Shown: piece by piece, positions 6,588-16,565 of the stretch
Layout of the letters: the number at the start of each line of letters is the position of its first letter
Position numbering within the stretch: the first letter of the stretch is position 1
Assembly (NCBI GenBank): GCA_024460105.1
Contig: JANFXS010000003.1
Location: forward strand, 62,001-126,000
DNA: 64,000 nucleotides
From: Anaerotignum faecicola
Lineage (GTDB): Bacteria; Bacillota; Clostridia; Lachnospirales; Anaerotignaceae
Direction of reading: 5' to 3'
Notes under the pieces: model-generated
Told to the model about the DNA's origin: nothing
Databases searched by the model: none
The model's input: the letters and a program-made list of their open reading frames with translations, nothing else
Made by a program: the position numbers and the translations under genes

Positions 6588-8918
6588 ATGATGGTAAGTA
6601 TCAAAAAAAGGGACGGACGCGAAGATAAATTTGATATATCTAAAATAGCGGCTGCAATCAATAAGGCCTTTGCCGCTACAACCGGCGCAAAGCCGGAAAG
6701 CGTGTGCATGGCTTTGGCTGAGGAAGTACAGCAGACATTCGAACTTGCCGGCAACACTTCTCCGAATGTAGAACAGGTTCAGGATATTGTCGAAAAAGTG
6801 CTTATCGACCATGGATATGTAAAAACGGCAAAAAGCTACATACTTTACAGGGCTGAACGCTCACGCATAAGGGATATGAACAACCGCCTTATGAAAACAT
6901 ACGAGGATATTACATTCAAAGATACAAACGAAAGCGACATTAAAAGGGAAAATGCAAACATTGACGGCAATACGGCAATGGGTACAATGCTTAAGTACGG
7001 CTCGGAAGGTGCAAAACATTTTTATGAGATGTTTGTTTTAAAGCCTGAACATTCAAAAGCCCATGCGGAAGGCGATATACATATTCACGACCTTGATTTC
7101 TATACTTTAACTACCACATGCTGCCAGATTGATATTATAAAGCTGTTTAAAAACGGTTTTTCAACAGGGCATGGGACTTTAAGGGAACCGAACGATATAT
7201 CAAGCTACGCCGCACTTGCCTGTATTGCAATACAGTCAAACCAAAACGATCAGCATGGCGGACAATCAATTGTAAACTTTGACTACGGCCTTGCTCCCGG
7301 AGTTAAAAAAACATTTAAGAGATTATATTTCTCATCAATGGGAAATGCCCTTGAACTCTTGTGCGGCGCTGATCCGGATGCAGTTACAGAAATATTAAAA
7401 GCCGAGCTTGAATCAAAAGGATTTGTGCCGGAACTGGAAGAAAACGCCGAATATAACGAAAAACAGTTTGAGACGCTTATTTCAAAGGGATATAACGAGG
7501 ACGCCGTTTTAAAAGCTCAGGAGTTTGCAAGGGAAAAAGCTGTAACAGGTACAGACAGGGCTACATATCAGGCAATGGAAGCTCTTATACATAATTTGAA
7601 CACAATGCATTCTAGGGCCGGAGCACAAACACCTTTTTCATCTATAAATTACGGAATGGATACATCCCCTGAAGGAAGAATGGTTGTTAAAAATATGCTT
7701 CTTGTAACCGAAAAAGGGCTTGGAAACGGCGAAACGCCAATTTTCCCAATACAAATTTTCAGGGTTAAAGAAGGCGTTAATTTCAATCCGGGAGAACCAA
7801 ACTATGATCTGTTCCAGCTTAGCTGCCGTGTAAGTGCAAAAAGGCTTTTTCCTAACTTTTCATTTCAGGACGCTCCATTTAACCTTAAATATTACAAAGG
7901 CACTCCCGAAACGGAAATTTCGTATATGGGCTGCCGTACAAGAGTTATGGCGAATGAGTATGACAAAACAAAAGAAATTTCCAACGGCCGCGGAAATTTA
8001 AGCTTCACAACAATTAATCTCCCCCGTCTGGGCATATTGGCAAACAAAAATATAGAATGGTTCTATAATGAGCTTGACAGAAAAATTGACCTTGTAATCG
8101 ATCAGCTTCTTGAAAGATTTGAAATACAAGCTAAAAAAAGAGTTAACAACTTCCCTTTCCTTATGGGCGAAGGCGTTTGGATTGACAGCGAAAAGCTAGG
8201 CTACAATGACGAGGTACGGGAAGTTCTTAAACATGGAACGCTTTCCGTTGGGTTTATCGGCCTTGCAGAATGTCTCAAAGCCCTCATAGGCGCGCATCAT
8301 GGGGAAAGCGAAACAGCCCAGAACCTTGGCCTTGACATAATAAGCCATATGAGAAAACGTACCGACGAAGCCACGAGGAAATACGGCCTTAACTTTACTC
8401 TTCTTGCTACTCCTGCAGAGGGATTATCCGGAAGATTTATAAGAATAGATAAAAAGAAATACGGTATTATAGAAGGCATTACCGATAAAGAGTATTATAC
8501 TAACAGTTTTCATGTTCCCGTATACTATCCTATAAGCGCGTTTAAAAAAATACAGATAGAAGCCCCATACCATAACCTTACTAATGCCGGACATATATCG
8601 TATGTTGAGCTTGACGGCGATCCAAGCGAAAACCTTGAAGCTTTTGAAAAAATTGTGCGTTATATGAAAGAACAGGGAATCGGCTACGGCTCTATTAATC
8701 ATCCCGTAGACCGCGATCCATGCTGTGGATTTAACGGAATAATCGGCGATACATGCCCTAAATGCGGCCGTCACGAAGATGAAGGCGATATAGGGTTCCA
8801 GCGTATAAGAAGAATAACCGGTTATCTCGTAGGTACGGTTGAAAGGTTTAACAATGCCAAAAGAGCTGAAGTAAACGATAGGGTTAAACATTCTGTTATT
8901 GAAGATGGTGCATTATAA
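6588..8918 (+). CDS. nrdD: Anaerobic ribonucleoside-triphosphate reductase (class III)
   Basis: A 776-residue protein. An N-terminal ATP-cone (residues 1-95, IKKRDGREDKFDISKIAAAINKAF) provides allosteric control; the glycyl-radical barrel follows, with HIHDLDFY, the NFDYG and GRGNLSFTTINLPR blocks. Near the C-terminus are the zinc-site cysteines (CCGFNG...CPKCGR) and the radical loop RRITGYLVG, in which the glycine carries the radical. It makes deoxynucleotides from NTPs without oxygen, using NrdG for activation. AAGGGGGA lies just before the ATG pair at 6588. The stop overlaps the nrdG start (TAATG), so the two are translationally coupled. Upstream NrdR boxes predict NrdR repression. Confidence 0.97.
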   Translation: MMVSIKKRDGREDKFDISKIAAAINKAFAATTGAKPESVCMALAEEVQQTFELAGNTSPNVEQVQDIVEKVLIDHGYVKTAKSYILYRAERSRIRDMNNRLMKTYEDITFKDTNESDIKRENANIDGNTAMGTMLKYGSEGAKHFYEMFVLKPEHSKAHAEGDIHIHDLDFYTLTTTCCQIDIIKLFKNGFSTGHGTLREPNDISSYAALACIAIQSNQNDQHGGQSIVNFDYGLAPGVKKTFKRLYFSSMGNALELLCGADPDAVTEILKAELESKGFVPELEENAEYNEKQFETLISKGYNEDAVLKAQEFAREKAVTGTDRATYQAMEALIHNLNTMHSRAGAQTPFSSINYGMDTSPEGRMVVKNMLLVTEKGLGNGETPIFPIQIFRVKEGVNFNPGEPNYDLFQLSCRVSAKRLFPNFSFQDAPFNLKYYKGTPETEISYMGCRTRVMANEYDKTKEISNGRGNLSFTTINLPRLGILANKNIEWFYNELDRKIDLVIDQLLERFEIQAKKRVNNFPFLMGEGVWIDSEKLGYNDEVREVLKHGTLSVGFIGLAECLKALIGAHHGESETAQNLGLDIISHMRKRTDEATRKYGLNFTLLATPAEGLSGRFIRIDKKKYGIIEGITDKEYYTNSFHVPVYYPISAFKKIQIEAPYHNLTNAGHISYVELDGDPSENLEAFEKIVRYMKEQGIGYGSINHPVDRDPCCGFNGIIGDTCPKCGRHEDEGDIGFQRIRRITGYLVGTVERFNNAKRAEVNDRVKHSVIEDGAL

Positions 8919-9415
8919 TGAAAATACGCATTTCGCAATTAGTCAACGATTCCATTGTCGACGGCACGGGCATACGCCTTGCCGTCTTTACACAAGGCTG
9001 TATACATAACTGTCCGGGCTGCCACAATCCTGCCACACACGATGTTAACGGCGGAATTGAAAGCGATACCGACAAAATTATATCCATTATGAAAGAAAAT
9101 CCGCTTCTCGACGGCGTTACACTAACAGGAGGAGATCCGTTTGTCCAGCCGAAACAGTGCGGTTTAATAGCGGCGGCGGCTCATAAGATCGGGCTTAATG
9201 TATGGACGTATACTGGATATACATTTGAAGAAATACAGGAAATAAACGATCCCGATTTTAACAATCTGCTCGAAAATACGGACATACTTGTAGACGGACG
9301 TTTCATAGAATCACAAAGATCCCTTGAATTAAAATTCAGGGGAAGCCGTAATCAAAGAATTATTGATATGAACAAAACTCGTGAAACCGGGGTTCTGACG
9401 ACAATTTATAATTAA
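8918..9415 (+). CDS. nrdG: Anaerobic ribonucleotide reductase activating protein (radical SAM)
   Basis: A 165-residue radical SAM enzyme with the cluster motif CIHNCPGCHN (CX3CX2C, about residues 26-34), the LTGGDPF glycine-rich SAM-binding segment and VDGRFI near the C-terminus, all at family positions and length. It uses a [4Fe-4S] cluster and S-adenosylmethionine to install the glycyl radical on NrdD. Its start overlaps the nrdD stop by one base. The operon ends at the hairpin after 9420. Confidence 0.97.
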   Translation: MKIRISQLVNDSIVDGTGIRLAVFTQGCIHNCPGCHNPATHDVNGGIESDTDKIISIMKENPLLDGVTLTGGDPFVQPKQCGLIAAAAHKIGLNVWTYTGYTFEEIQEINDPDFNNLLENTDILVDGRFIESQRSLELKFRGSRNQRIIDMNKTRETGVLTTIYN

Positions 9416-9419
9416 AACA

Positions 9420-9465
9420 AGAGCGCTTTCAAAAACTATAATGTTGCCGAAAGCGCTCTTTATTT
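9420..9465. terminator. Terminator between nrdG and the DUF2161 gene
   Basis: AAGAGCGCTTTC and GAAAGCGCTCTT form a 12-bp stem around an 18-base loop, followed by TATTTAAT on the plus strand and A/T-rich sequence on the minus strand. It lies between converging genes and probably acts on both. Confidence 0.85.
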
Positions 9466-9473
9466 AATACTGT

Positions 9474-10214
9474 TTAGTTTATTCCTTCCATTGCCTTAAT
9501 TTTGTTTTCTGCCTGCAATGAATAAACCTCTACAAGCCTGCTGTATTTTTCCTCGTTAAGAGCAGTTTTTCCCTTATCTGAAACTGTATATTCCGCTTTG
9601 CCTGTTTTTAAAAACCATCCGTAATAGTTCTTGTAAAGTATGCTGATATTTTTGTTCTCATATCCTGCCTGCTTTAACATTTTGTTTGTTATAGTTCCTA
9701 TTTTGTCAGTCAGGCATAGTAATTCAATGCTTTTTTCCCTGTAGGCTGTGACAATCTCAGTCCGGTTTACGCCTCCATTATTTAAATTTTCACTCCTGCC
9801 GTTGAGCTCTATTTTTAACATACGTTTTTTTTGTCCGCTTTTGCATTTTATGGCTTTGGGTTCCAATATGACGTCAACGGTTTTAACAGGGCTGTCCATT
9901 GCAACTGTAATCAGCCCTATATCAAGACGTTTTAGGAGTTTTATCATATTTTTGAAACTGCTGTCCCTCATACCTTTTTCGCTTCTTCCGACAGCAACAT
10001 AAACCAAATCTGAAAGTTCCTGACGATTTACGGCTTGATAAACAAGTTTAAGGCAAAAAGCCTTCTTAAGTTCAACAATTATCATTTCATCGCTTTTTTT
10101 TGCAATAAGATCGCATCCGTTTACTTCTCCGAACACATTGTATCCAAGATTTTCAAAAAAATCTGAAACAGGAGGAAATAAATCTTTTTCCAAAAAATCA
10201 AAACTATTTGCCAT
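9474..10214 (-). CDS. DUF2161 protein with PD-(D/E)xK nuclease-like core
   Basis: A 246-residue protein. The N-terminal half carries FFENLGYNVFGEVNGCDLIAKKSDEMIIVELKKAF, in which D at about residue 35 and E-x-K at about 48-50 form a D...ExK active-site pattern on the expected beta-strands; this is the DUF2161 family, annotated as putative PD-(D/E)xK-type phosphodiesterase. The C-terminal half (about 145-240: NKMLKQAGYENKNISILYKNYYGWF...YTVSDKGKTAL) looks like a winged-helix. Substrate and role are unknown. Its start overlaps the end of the aminopeptidase gene by 11 bases, so it is the second gene of a two-gene operon. Confidence 0.8.
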   Translation of the reverse strand: MANSFDFLEKDLFPPVSDFFENLGYNVFGEVNGCDLIAKKSDEMIIVELKKAFCLKLVYQAVNRQELSDLVYVAVGRSEKGMRDSSFKNMIKLLKRLDIGLITVAMDSPVKTVDVILEPKAIKCKSGQKKRMLKIELNGRSENLNNGGVNRTEIVTAYREKSIELLCLTDKIGTITNKMLKQAGYENKNISILYKNYYGWFLKTGKAEYTVSDKGKTALNEEKYSRLVEVYSLQAENKIKAMEGIN

Positions 10215-11427
10215 TTGCCATAAATTCCTCTATTTCTTCAACCGTTTTAATCATATCTTTTGATAAATTCTCGCATCCGTCTTTGGTAACAAGCACGTCG
10301 TCCTCTATTCTTATACCTATTTCCCATTCGTCTATATAAAGCCCCGGTTCAACGGTTAATACCATCCCTTCCTTAAGCTCCTGATTCCTATTGCCGACGT
10401 CATGAGTTTCTGCTCCTAAAAAATGGCCTACATTATGAAAATAGTATTTAAAAACGTCATCCCTTGTTTGAACAAGACCGATTTTTTTTAATTCACGAAA
10501 ATAATAATCCTTTAACTTTTCATTAAGGCTCGGCATAGGAACGCCCGGCTTTATTGCATCCATTATAAGCTTTTGCCCGTTAAGCACAATATTATAAATT
10601 AATTTCTGACGTTCGGTAAATTTTCCGTTTGCAGGAAAAGTCCTTGATATATCCCCGTTGTACCATTCACGCTGCGCGCCTGCATCTATAAGTATAAGTC
10701 CGCCGTCTTTTGTTTTAGAATTATTATCTGTGTAATGAAGCACAGTTCCGTTTTTTCCTGAAGCTATAATTGTATTGAAAGCTTTATCTTTCACGCCGTT
10801 TTTAGTTAAAATATAATTATAATACGCCTCTATTTCATATTCCATCATTCCAGGCTTTGTATTCTTCATCATTTCTTCAATAGCCATGCGCGTTACATTA
10901 ATTGCATTTTTAATACGTCTTATTTCTTCATCATCTTTTATAACGCGAAATTCGGAGATTATATGGAAAACATTTTCCACCGACGCTTTAGGGAATATTT
11001 CTTCCAACCCCTCCGGCGTCTGGCTGTACATAAGATCTGTCCGTTCGCAGTCAATAAATAGCCGTTTTACATCTTCTTTATAATGCTCCGTATCGCTTTC
11101 AAATTCATCTGTAAAACTTATATCCGAAATTCCGCTTGCTTTTTCTGCCTCAGCAGGCGTTATATTGGCTCCCACCCATTTTGCCTGATGTCCGTTATCC
11201 GGTTCTATATAAAGACGTTCAATTCTCACCCCATTATTTTTGGCAAGCATAAAAATGCACCGTTCCCGCTCGACTCCTGTCATATAATAAAAATTTCTGT
11301 CAGGAGAAAACAAGTATTTTTCATCACCGCGCTTAACAGGCGCCTCGCCGGCAAACAGAAAAACAAAATCGCCATCTTTTAAAATATTATAAAGTTTATT
11401 TCTGTTATTAACAAAAAAACTATTCAT
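10204..11427 (-). CDS. pepP: Xaa-Pro aminopeptidase (M24B, PepP-like)
   Basis: A 407-residue protein with an N-terminal creatinase-like domain (LFAGEAPVKRGDEKYLFSPDRNFYYMTG) and a C-terminal pita-bread catalytic domain. The metal ligands are visible as DAGAQREWYNGDISRTFP (two Asp), HNVGHFLGAETHDVG (His), EPGLYI (Glu) and GIRIEDDVLV (Glu). It binds two metal ions and removes an N-terminal residue preceding proline in the cytoplasm. It begins at ATG 11427 and is cotranscribed with the overlapping DUF2161 gene. The intergenic gap to the divergent DUF362 gene is only about 115 bases and must hold both promoters. Confidence 0.93.
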   Translation of the reverse strand: MNSFFVNNRNKLYNILKDGDFVFLFAGEAPVKRGDEKYLFSPDRNFYYMTGVERERCIFMLAKNNGVRIERLYIEPDNGHQAKWVGANITPAEAEKASGISDISFTDEFESDTEHYKEDVKRLFIDCERTDLMYSQTPEGLEEIFPKASVENVFHIISEFRVIKDDEEIRRIKNAINVTRMAIEEMMKNTKPGMMEYEIEAYYNYILTKNGVKDKAFNTIIASGKNGTVLHYTDNNSKTKDGGLILIDAGAQREWYNGDISRTFPANGKFTERQKLIYNIVLNGQKLIMDAIKPGVPMPSLNEKLKDYYFRELKKIGLVQTRDDVFKYYFHNVGHFLGAETHDVGNRNQELKEGMVLTVEPGLYIDEWEIGIRIEDDVLVTKDGCENLSKDMIKTVEEIEEFMANGK

Positions 11428-11543
11428 ATATAAACACCCCTTTTTAGTTAGTATATCACAAAATTAATATTACATATAGTTATTACAGGAATTTAATGAT
11501 AGAATAATAAAGTTAAAATTATTTATAAAAGGGGCGGATCAAT

Positions 11544-12689
11544 ATTTTAGTTTCTGTTTCAAAATGCACTGAATATAATTGTGAATTGCTAAAAGAAAAA
11601 CTCCTTGAAACATTTAAAAATCTAGGAGGAATTGAAAAATACATAAATAAAGGAGAAACAATACTTCTAAAAGTAAACCTCGTAATGCGTAAAAAACCGG
11701 AAGAAGCGGCTACCACACATCCTGCTTTTGTAAGAGCCCTTTCCGAAATACTGGTAAATTACGGATGCAAAGTTATAATAGGCGACAGCCCAGGCGGCCC
11801 GTTCAACGAACTTCTTTTGAAATCCATATACAAAACTACCGGTATGGAAGAAGCCGCCAAATTAAGCGGCGCTTCATTAAACTATTCGACGGAAACGCTG
11901 ACGGCTGAATATCCTGAAGGTAAAATTATAAGAAAATTGACCGTAGCAAAATTTATTATGGAAGCAGATAAAATAATATCGGTTTCAAAACTTAAAACGC
12001 ACAGCATGACAAAAATGACGGGGGCTGTAAAAAATATGTTTGGCATAATTCCGGGAACGGTAAAAGCAGAATACCATTTCAGCTACCCTGATGTAGACGC
12101 TTTTTCCGATTGCCTGCTTGATATTTGCGGATATGCGTCGCCCATACTTTCATTTATGGACGGCATAACGGCTATGGAAGGACATGGTCCAACGGCGGGA
12201 ACCCCACGAAAAGTCGGCGTTATACTGGCTTGCGAAAACCCATATGAACTTGATTTGGCCGCTTCAAAGATAATAAATTCTCCTATAAATGAAACTCCGT
12301 TAATAAGGCATGCAATAGAGCGCGGGTTATGCAGCAAAAACACGGATGAAATAAAAACTGTCGGCGATAACTTGAATTATTTTGTTCAAAAGAATTTTAT
12401 TTTGCCAAAGACAGGGAGTATGCATTTTCTTGGCGATAATCCCCCAAAATTCCTTGAGGGATTTGTTAAAAAAAATTTACAGCCGAAGCCTGTTTTTAAT
12501 TCAAAGCTTTGCGTAGGATGCGGAGACTGCGCCCTTAATTGTCCCGCTAAAATAATAGAAATAAAAGAACGCCTTCCTCATGCCGATCTTGACAAATGTA
12601 TTAGATGTTTCTGTTGTCAGGAGCTTTGCCCCATGAAAGCAGTTTCGATTAAAAGGCCTTTAATTTTAAAAATGCTTTCAAAATTTTAA
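11544..12689 (+). CDS. DUF362 protein with C-terminal 2[4Fe-4S] ferredoxin domain, putative ATT start
   Basis: The conserved DUF362 blocks are KGETILLKVNLV, IGDSPGGP, SKLKTHSMTKMTGAVKNMFGIIPG and MDGITAMEGHGP, followed by two ferredoxin clusters near the end (CVGCGDCALNCPAK and CIRCFCCQELCPMKA). The first standard start codon (TTG 11586) would cut off the first beta-strand. The frame is open upstream through LVSVSKCTEYNCEL, the expected family N-terminus, to an ATT at 11544 that lies six bases after GGGGCGG; no ATG, GTG or TTG exists in that stretch. I therefore propose an ATT start (381 residues), with the shorter form as alternative. Family members are presumed redox or metal-handling enzymes; the reaction here is unknown. 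Confidence 0.75.
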   Translation: MLVSVSKCTEYNCELLKEKLLETFKNLGGIEKYINKGETILLKVNLVMRKKPEEAATTHPAFVRALSEILVNYGCKVIIGDSPGGPFNELLLKSIYKTTGMEEAAKLSGASLNYSTETLTAEYPEGKIIRKLTVAKFIMEADKIISVSKLKTHSMTKMTGAVKNMFGIIPGTVKAEYHFSYPDVDAFSDCLLDICGYASPILSFMDGITAMEGHGPTAGTPRKVGVILACENPYELDLAASKIINSPINETPLIRHAIERGLCSKNTDEIKTVGDNLNYFVQKNFILPKTGSMHFLGDNPPKFLEGFVKKNLQPKPVFNSKLCVGCGDCALNCPAKIIEIKERLPHADLDKCIRCFCCQELCPMKAVSIKRPLILKMLSKF

Positions 12690-12736
12690 ATAATTTATAA
12701 TATGCCATAATCTAAAAAATTTGTATCTCCGCTGTT

Positions 12737-12831
12737 AAAAAAGCGTACTGCAATTTTAACAAGTATTAACCACAGCATAAATCTTCTATGTAGTAAGGAT
12801 AGCTTGTTTTAATATTAACAGTACGCTTTTT
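12737..12831. terminator. Bidirectional terminator with an unusually long internal arm
   Basis: AAAAAGCGTACTG (12738-12750) and CAGTACGCTTTTT (12819-12831) are perfect 13-bp complements separated by 68 bases; inside, TTTTAACAAG and CTTGTTTTAA can extend the structure. Runs of T follow on both strands (CTTTTTG on plus, CTTTTTTAAC on minus). It sits between the converging DUF362 and dnaJ genes. The long apical part is atypical for a simple terminator. Confidence 0.7.
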
Positions 12832-12832
12832 G

Positions 12833-13960
12833 TTATTCTTCGAATTTCTCTTTAACTTTATTCCAAAAGCCCTTCTTTTCGCCTTCTTCCGAAGCAGACG
12901 ATGTATTTCCGTAAAATGCCCTAAGCAGTTCTTTCTGTTTAGACGTCAAATCAGTCGGTATTTTAACTTTAAATGTTATAACCTGGTTTCCTCTTTGGTT
13001 ATTATTTCTGAGGTTCGGAACTCCAACGCCTTTTATAACGGCAGTTGTTTCAGGCTGAGTTCCCGGTTTAACAGTATAGTTCATTTCGCCATCAACAGTC
13101 CTGATTTTGATTTCATCACCCAAAGCCGCCTGAACAAATGTAATCGGCACGTCGCAGTATATGTCCATACCCTTCCGTACAAAATACCTGTCAGGCTGCA
13201 CATATACCGTTACCATTAAATCGCCGTAAGGGCCGTTATTAATACCGGCTTCACCTTTTCCGGCAAGGCGGATTGTCTGTCCGTGGTCAATTCCTTTTGG
13301 AATATTTACATCGAATTTCTTAACTTTTTTAACCCTGCCTTTTCCACGGCAAGTCTGGCATGGGTCTTTAATAATTTTTCCCGTGCCGCCGCAAACGGAA
13401 CATGTGCGCACGCTTGTCATAGAGCCGAAAATAGATTGCTGTATAACCCTTTCCTGCCCTGTCCCGTTACATTTCCGGCACGTTTCGGCATGACTGCCCG
13501 GTTTTGAGCCGGTACCGCCGCATGTATCGCATTTGTCAACAACATTAACCGCAATCTCTTTTGTAGCGCCAAAAATCGCTTCCTCAAATGTTATTTGAAT
13601 TGTAACGCCTACGTCGGCTCCCCTCTGCGGACCCGTTTTTCTTGAAGAAGAGCCTCCGCCGAATCCAAACATGCTGAATATATCGCCCATGTCAAAATCC
13701 ATACCGCCGCCGTAAAAGCCGCCGGCCCCGCCCTGTTCAAATGCCGCGCTGCCGAATTGATCGTATTTTGCCCTCTTGTCCGCATCGCTCAATATTTCAT
13801 AAGCTTGGTTTACTTCCTTCATTTTTTCTTCTGCCGCTTTATCTCCCGGATTATTATCAGGATGATATTTCTTAGCCATTTTACGATATGCCTTTTTTAT
13901 ATCGCTCTCGGAAGCATTTTTATCAATTCCAAGCACTTCATAATAGTCCTTATTTGCCAA
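12833..13960 (-). CDS. dnaJ: Chaperone protein DnaJ (Hsp40)
   Basis: A 375-residue type I DnaJ: J-domain with the HPD motif ([11 protein letters not shown], about residues 31-35), a Gly/Phe-rich linker ([26 protein letters not shown], about 75-100), four CxxCxGxG zinc repeats ([32 protein letters not shown]) and the C-terminal substrate domains. It stimulates DnaK ATPase and delivers unfolded clients. The start is TTG at 13960 behind AGGCGG; no ATG fits. Last gene of the hrcA-grpE-dnaK-dnaJ operon, about 97 bases after dnaK, with a terminator just past its stop. Confidence 0.97.
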   Translation of the reverse strand: MANKDYYEVLGIDKNASESDIKKAYRKMAKKYHPDNNPGDKAAEEKMKEVNQAYEILSDADKRAKYDQFGSAAFEQGGAGGFYGGGMDFDMGDIFSMFGFGGGSSSRKTGPQRGADVGVTIQITFEEAIFGATKEIAVNVVDKCDTCGGTGSKPGSHAETCRKCNGTGQERVIQQSIFGSMTSVRTCSVCGGTGKIIKDPCQTCRGKGRVKKVKKFDVNIPKGIDHGQTIRLAGKGEAGINNGPYGDLMVTVYVQPDRYFVRKGMDIYCDVPITFVQAALGDEIKIRTVDGEMNYTVKPGTQPETTAVIKGVGVPNLRNNNQRGNQVITFKVKIPTDLTSKQKELLRAFYGNTSSASEEGEKKGFWNKVKEKFEE

Positions 13961-14057
13961 ATTAAATCACCGCCTGTTATAAAAAGGCATAACGCCTGAA
14001 TTATTTTTTCACAGACAAAGGGTGAAGGTTACACCCCCGCCCTTTGCCGAACAAATA

Positions 14058-15896
14058 TTATTTTTCTTGGAAATCTCCGTCTACAATATCAGGGTTTCCG
14101 TTTGGCGCTTCTCCGGCTGCTCCTTGTGCGGCCTGATTTTGCTGATAAAGTTTTTCGCTGATTTTGTAAAATTCCTGCGTTAAAGCCTCTGTTGCGCTTT
14201 TAAGATTTGCAACGTCGCTCTCTGTCATTGTATCCGGCTGCATACCTTCCACAAGACCTTTTAATTTAGAAAGTTCGCTTTCAACCGCCGCTTTTTCACT
14301 GTCGTCAATTTTTCCTTCGAGATCTTTGAGTGTTTTTTCAGTCTGGAATATTAATGAATCCGCTTCATTCTTTGCATCTATCGCTTCTTTGCGTTTTTTG
14401 TCGGCTTCAGCAAACTGTTCGGCTTCCCTTACTGCTTTGTCTATTTCCTCATCGCTTAAATTTGTGCTTGCAGTAATCGTGATTGCCTGTTCTTTGCCTG
14501 TGCCAAGGTCTTTTGCGCTTACATGCACAATGCCGTTTGCGTCAATATCAAATGTTACTTCAATCTGAGGAACGCCCCTCCTTGCCGGAGCTATGCCGTC
14601 AAGACGGAACATGCCGAGCTCCTTATTGTCTTTTGCAAGAGGCCTTTCACCCTGTACGACCCTTATATCTACGGCAGTCTGATTGTCTTCAGCAGTTGAG
14701 AACACTTGTTTTTTGTTTGTTGGAATTGCAGTATTTTTTTCAACAATTTTTGTAGCCACGCCGCCGAGAGTCTCAATGCTTAATGAAAGAGGTGTAACAT
14801 CAACAAGCATAATATCGCCGGCGCCGCTTTCGCCGCTCATTTTGCCGCCCTGAATAGCGGCGCCTACTGCAACACATTCATCAGGGTTAATACCTTTGAA
14901 AGCTTCTTTGCCCGTAATCTTTTTAACAGCTTCCTGAACGGCTATAATACGCGTTGAACCGCCGACAAGAAGTATCTTGTCAAGTTCGTTTGCCTGAAGC
15001 CCGGCGTCTTTAAGCGCAACCCTTACAGGCTCCATAGTAGCGTCAACGAGGTCTGATGTGAGTTCATCAAATTTTGCCCTTGAAAGCGTTACGTCAAGAT
15101 GTTTAGGGCCATCCTGGTTCATTGTAATGAAAGGAAGGTTTATATTAGTTGAAGTAACTGTTGAAAGTTCTTTCTTAGCTTTTTCAGCCGCTTCTTTAAG
15201 TCTTTGCATAGCCATTTTATCAAGGCTTAAATCCATATTTTCGGCTTTTTTAAATTCCTGTACAAGGTAATCGATAATTCTCTTATCAAAGTCGTCGCCG
15301 CCGAGACGGTTATTTCCGCTTGTTGCAAGAACTTCGATAACGCCGTCTCCTATTTCAATAACAGAAACGTCGAACGTACCTCCGCCCAAGTCATAAACAA
15401 GTATTTTCTGCTCATGCTCATTATCAAGACCATAAGCGAGCGCTGCCGCCGTAGGTTCGTTTATGATACGTTTTACGTCAAGCCCTGCTATTTTCCCCGC
15501 ATCTTTTGTAGCCTGCCTTTGCGAATCCGAAAAATATGCCGGAACAGTTATAACTGCCTCTGTTACCTTTTCTCCAAGGTAATTTTCAGCGTCTGTTTTC
15601 AATTTCTGGAGTACCATTGCCGATATTTCCTGAGGCGAATAGCTTTTTCCTTCAATTGTAACTTTATAATTTGTGCCCATTTCCCTTTTGATAGAGCTTA
15701 TTGTATTGTCTGGATTTGTTATAGCCTGTCTTTTTGCCGTTTCGCCTATAAGCCTTTCGCCGTTCTTAGCAAAACCGACAACAGACGGAGTTGTCCTTGC
15801 GCCGTCAGTATTTACAATAACAACAGGAGAACCGCCTTCCATAACTGCTACGCATGAATTTGTTGTTCCAAGGTCAATACCTATAATTTTTCCCAT
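14058..15896 (-). CDS. dnaK: Chaperone protein DnaK (Hsp70)
   Basis: A 612-residue Hsp70: N-terminal [29 protein letters not shown] and LVGGSTRI nucleotide-binding motifs (the first two phosphate loops and adenosine motif), the [14 protein letters not shown] linker and a substrate-binding domain, ending in the Gln/Ala/Gly-rich lid and [12 protein letters not shown]. It lacks the 24-residue insertion in the ATPase domain found in Gram-negative DnaK, as expected for a Firmicute. ATG 15896 follows an AGGAGGA site. Expression should follow HrcA/CIRCE control from upstream of hrcA. A CAAAGGG/CCCTTTG hairpin between dnaK and dnaJ (about 14017-14047) lacks a U-tract and might modulate the lower dnaJ output. 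Confidence 0.98.
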   Translation of the reverse strand: MGKIIGIDLGTTNSCVAVMEGGSPVVIVNTDGARTTPSVVGFAKNGERLIGETAKRQAITNPDNTISSIKREMGTNYKVTIEGKSYSPQEISAMVLQKLKTDAENYLGEKVTEAVITVPAYFSDSQRQATKDAGKIAGLDVKRIINEPTAAALAYGLDNEHEQKILVYDLGGGTFDVSVIEIGDGVIEVLATSGNNRLGGDDFDKRIIDYLVQEFKKAENMDLSLDKMAMQRLKEAAEKAKKELSTVTSTNINLPFITMNQDGPKHLDVTLSRAKFDELTSDLVDATMEPVRVALKDAGLQANELDKILLVGGSTRIIAVQEAVKKITGKEAFKGINPDECVAVGAAIQGGKMSGESGAGDIMLVDVTPLSLSIETLGGVATKIVEKNTAIPTNKKQVFSTAEDNQTAVDIRVVQGERPLAKDNKELGMFRLDGIAPARRGVPQIEVTFDIDANGIVHVSAKDLGTGKEQAITITASTNLSDEEIDKAVREAEQFAEADKKRKEAIDAKNEADSLIFQTEKTLKDLEGKIDDSEKAAVESELSKLKGLVEGMQPDTMTESDVANLKSATEALTQEFYKISEKLYQQNQAAQGAAGEAPNGNPDIVDGDFQEK

Positions 15897-15970
15897 TATA
15901 TATTCCTCCTAAATATCTCTGATTTAATTCTATTTTTATATTTTATTTTTAATTTGTTTTCAAATAACTT

Positions 15971-16525
15971 TTAATTTGCAACCTGAACCATACTGTACCT
16001 GATTACTTTATCTTTGAGTTTATAACCTTTCATCATCTCTACGGTTATTTCGTTTTCACCAAAATTTTCATCTTCAATATGGCTCACCGCCGAATGAAGG
16101 TTTGGATCAAACTTTTCGCCTTTAGCGGGAATTTCCTCAACGCCCATACCGCTTAATATTTCTTTAAATTGTTTAAGCGTCATTTCAACGCCTTTATACA
16201 ATGCGTTTTCTTTATCAGGCTGTGCCGAAACCGCTCTTTCAAGGTTATCGATTACAGGCAGTATCTTCTCAACGGTATCCCTTAGCCCATCGTTATACAT
16301 AGCGGCTTTTTCTTTGGAAGTACGTTCCCTGTAATTATAATATTCTGCAAGTACCCTTTGGTATTTATCAACGCACTCATTCAGTTTTTTTTCAGCTTCC
16401 ATAAGTTTTTCGGCCGCCTCGTCGATTATTTCGCCTTCGGCTTCTTCGGAATGGATTTCTAAATCGCTTTCATTTTCTTCATGGTTTACTTCCATTTCAT
16501 TTACTTCTTTTTCATTTTCGTCCAT
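15971..16525 (-). CDS. grpE: GrpE nucleotide exchange factor
   Basis: A 184-residue protein with an acidic, Glu-rich N-terminus (residues 1-45), a long coiled coil (EAEKKLNECVDKYQRVLAEYYNYRERTSKE) and the C-terminal beta-domain (LSGMGVEEIPAKGEKFDPNLHSAVSHIED). It releases ADP from DnaK and acts as a thermosensor through its helices. The ATG at 16525 is chosen, nine bases after GAGG; an upstream TTG at 16555 would add ten residues without a ribosome binding site. It lies between hrcA and dnaK in the classical Firmicute order. Confidence 0.96.
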   Translation of the reverse strand: MDENEKEVNEMEVNHEENESDLEIHSEEAEGEIIDEAAEKLMEAEKKLNECVDKYQRVLAEYYNYRERTSKEKAAMYNDGLRDTVEKILPVIDNLERAVSAQPDKENALYKGVEMTLKQFKEILSGMGVEEIPAKGEKFDPNLHSAVSHIEDENFGENEITVEMMKGYKLKDKVIRYSMVQVAN

Positions 16526-16565
16526 TGACCCTATCCTCTTTTCTAATTTAATCAAATACTTAAAT

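Noticed and set aside
14017-14047. CAAAGGG/CCCTTTG hairpin between dnaK and dnaJ as a full terminator
   Set aside because: No U-tract follows on the minus strand and the genes form one known operon; at most a processing or attenuation element.
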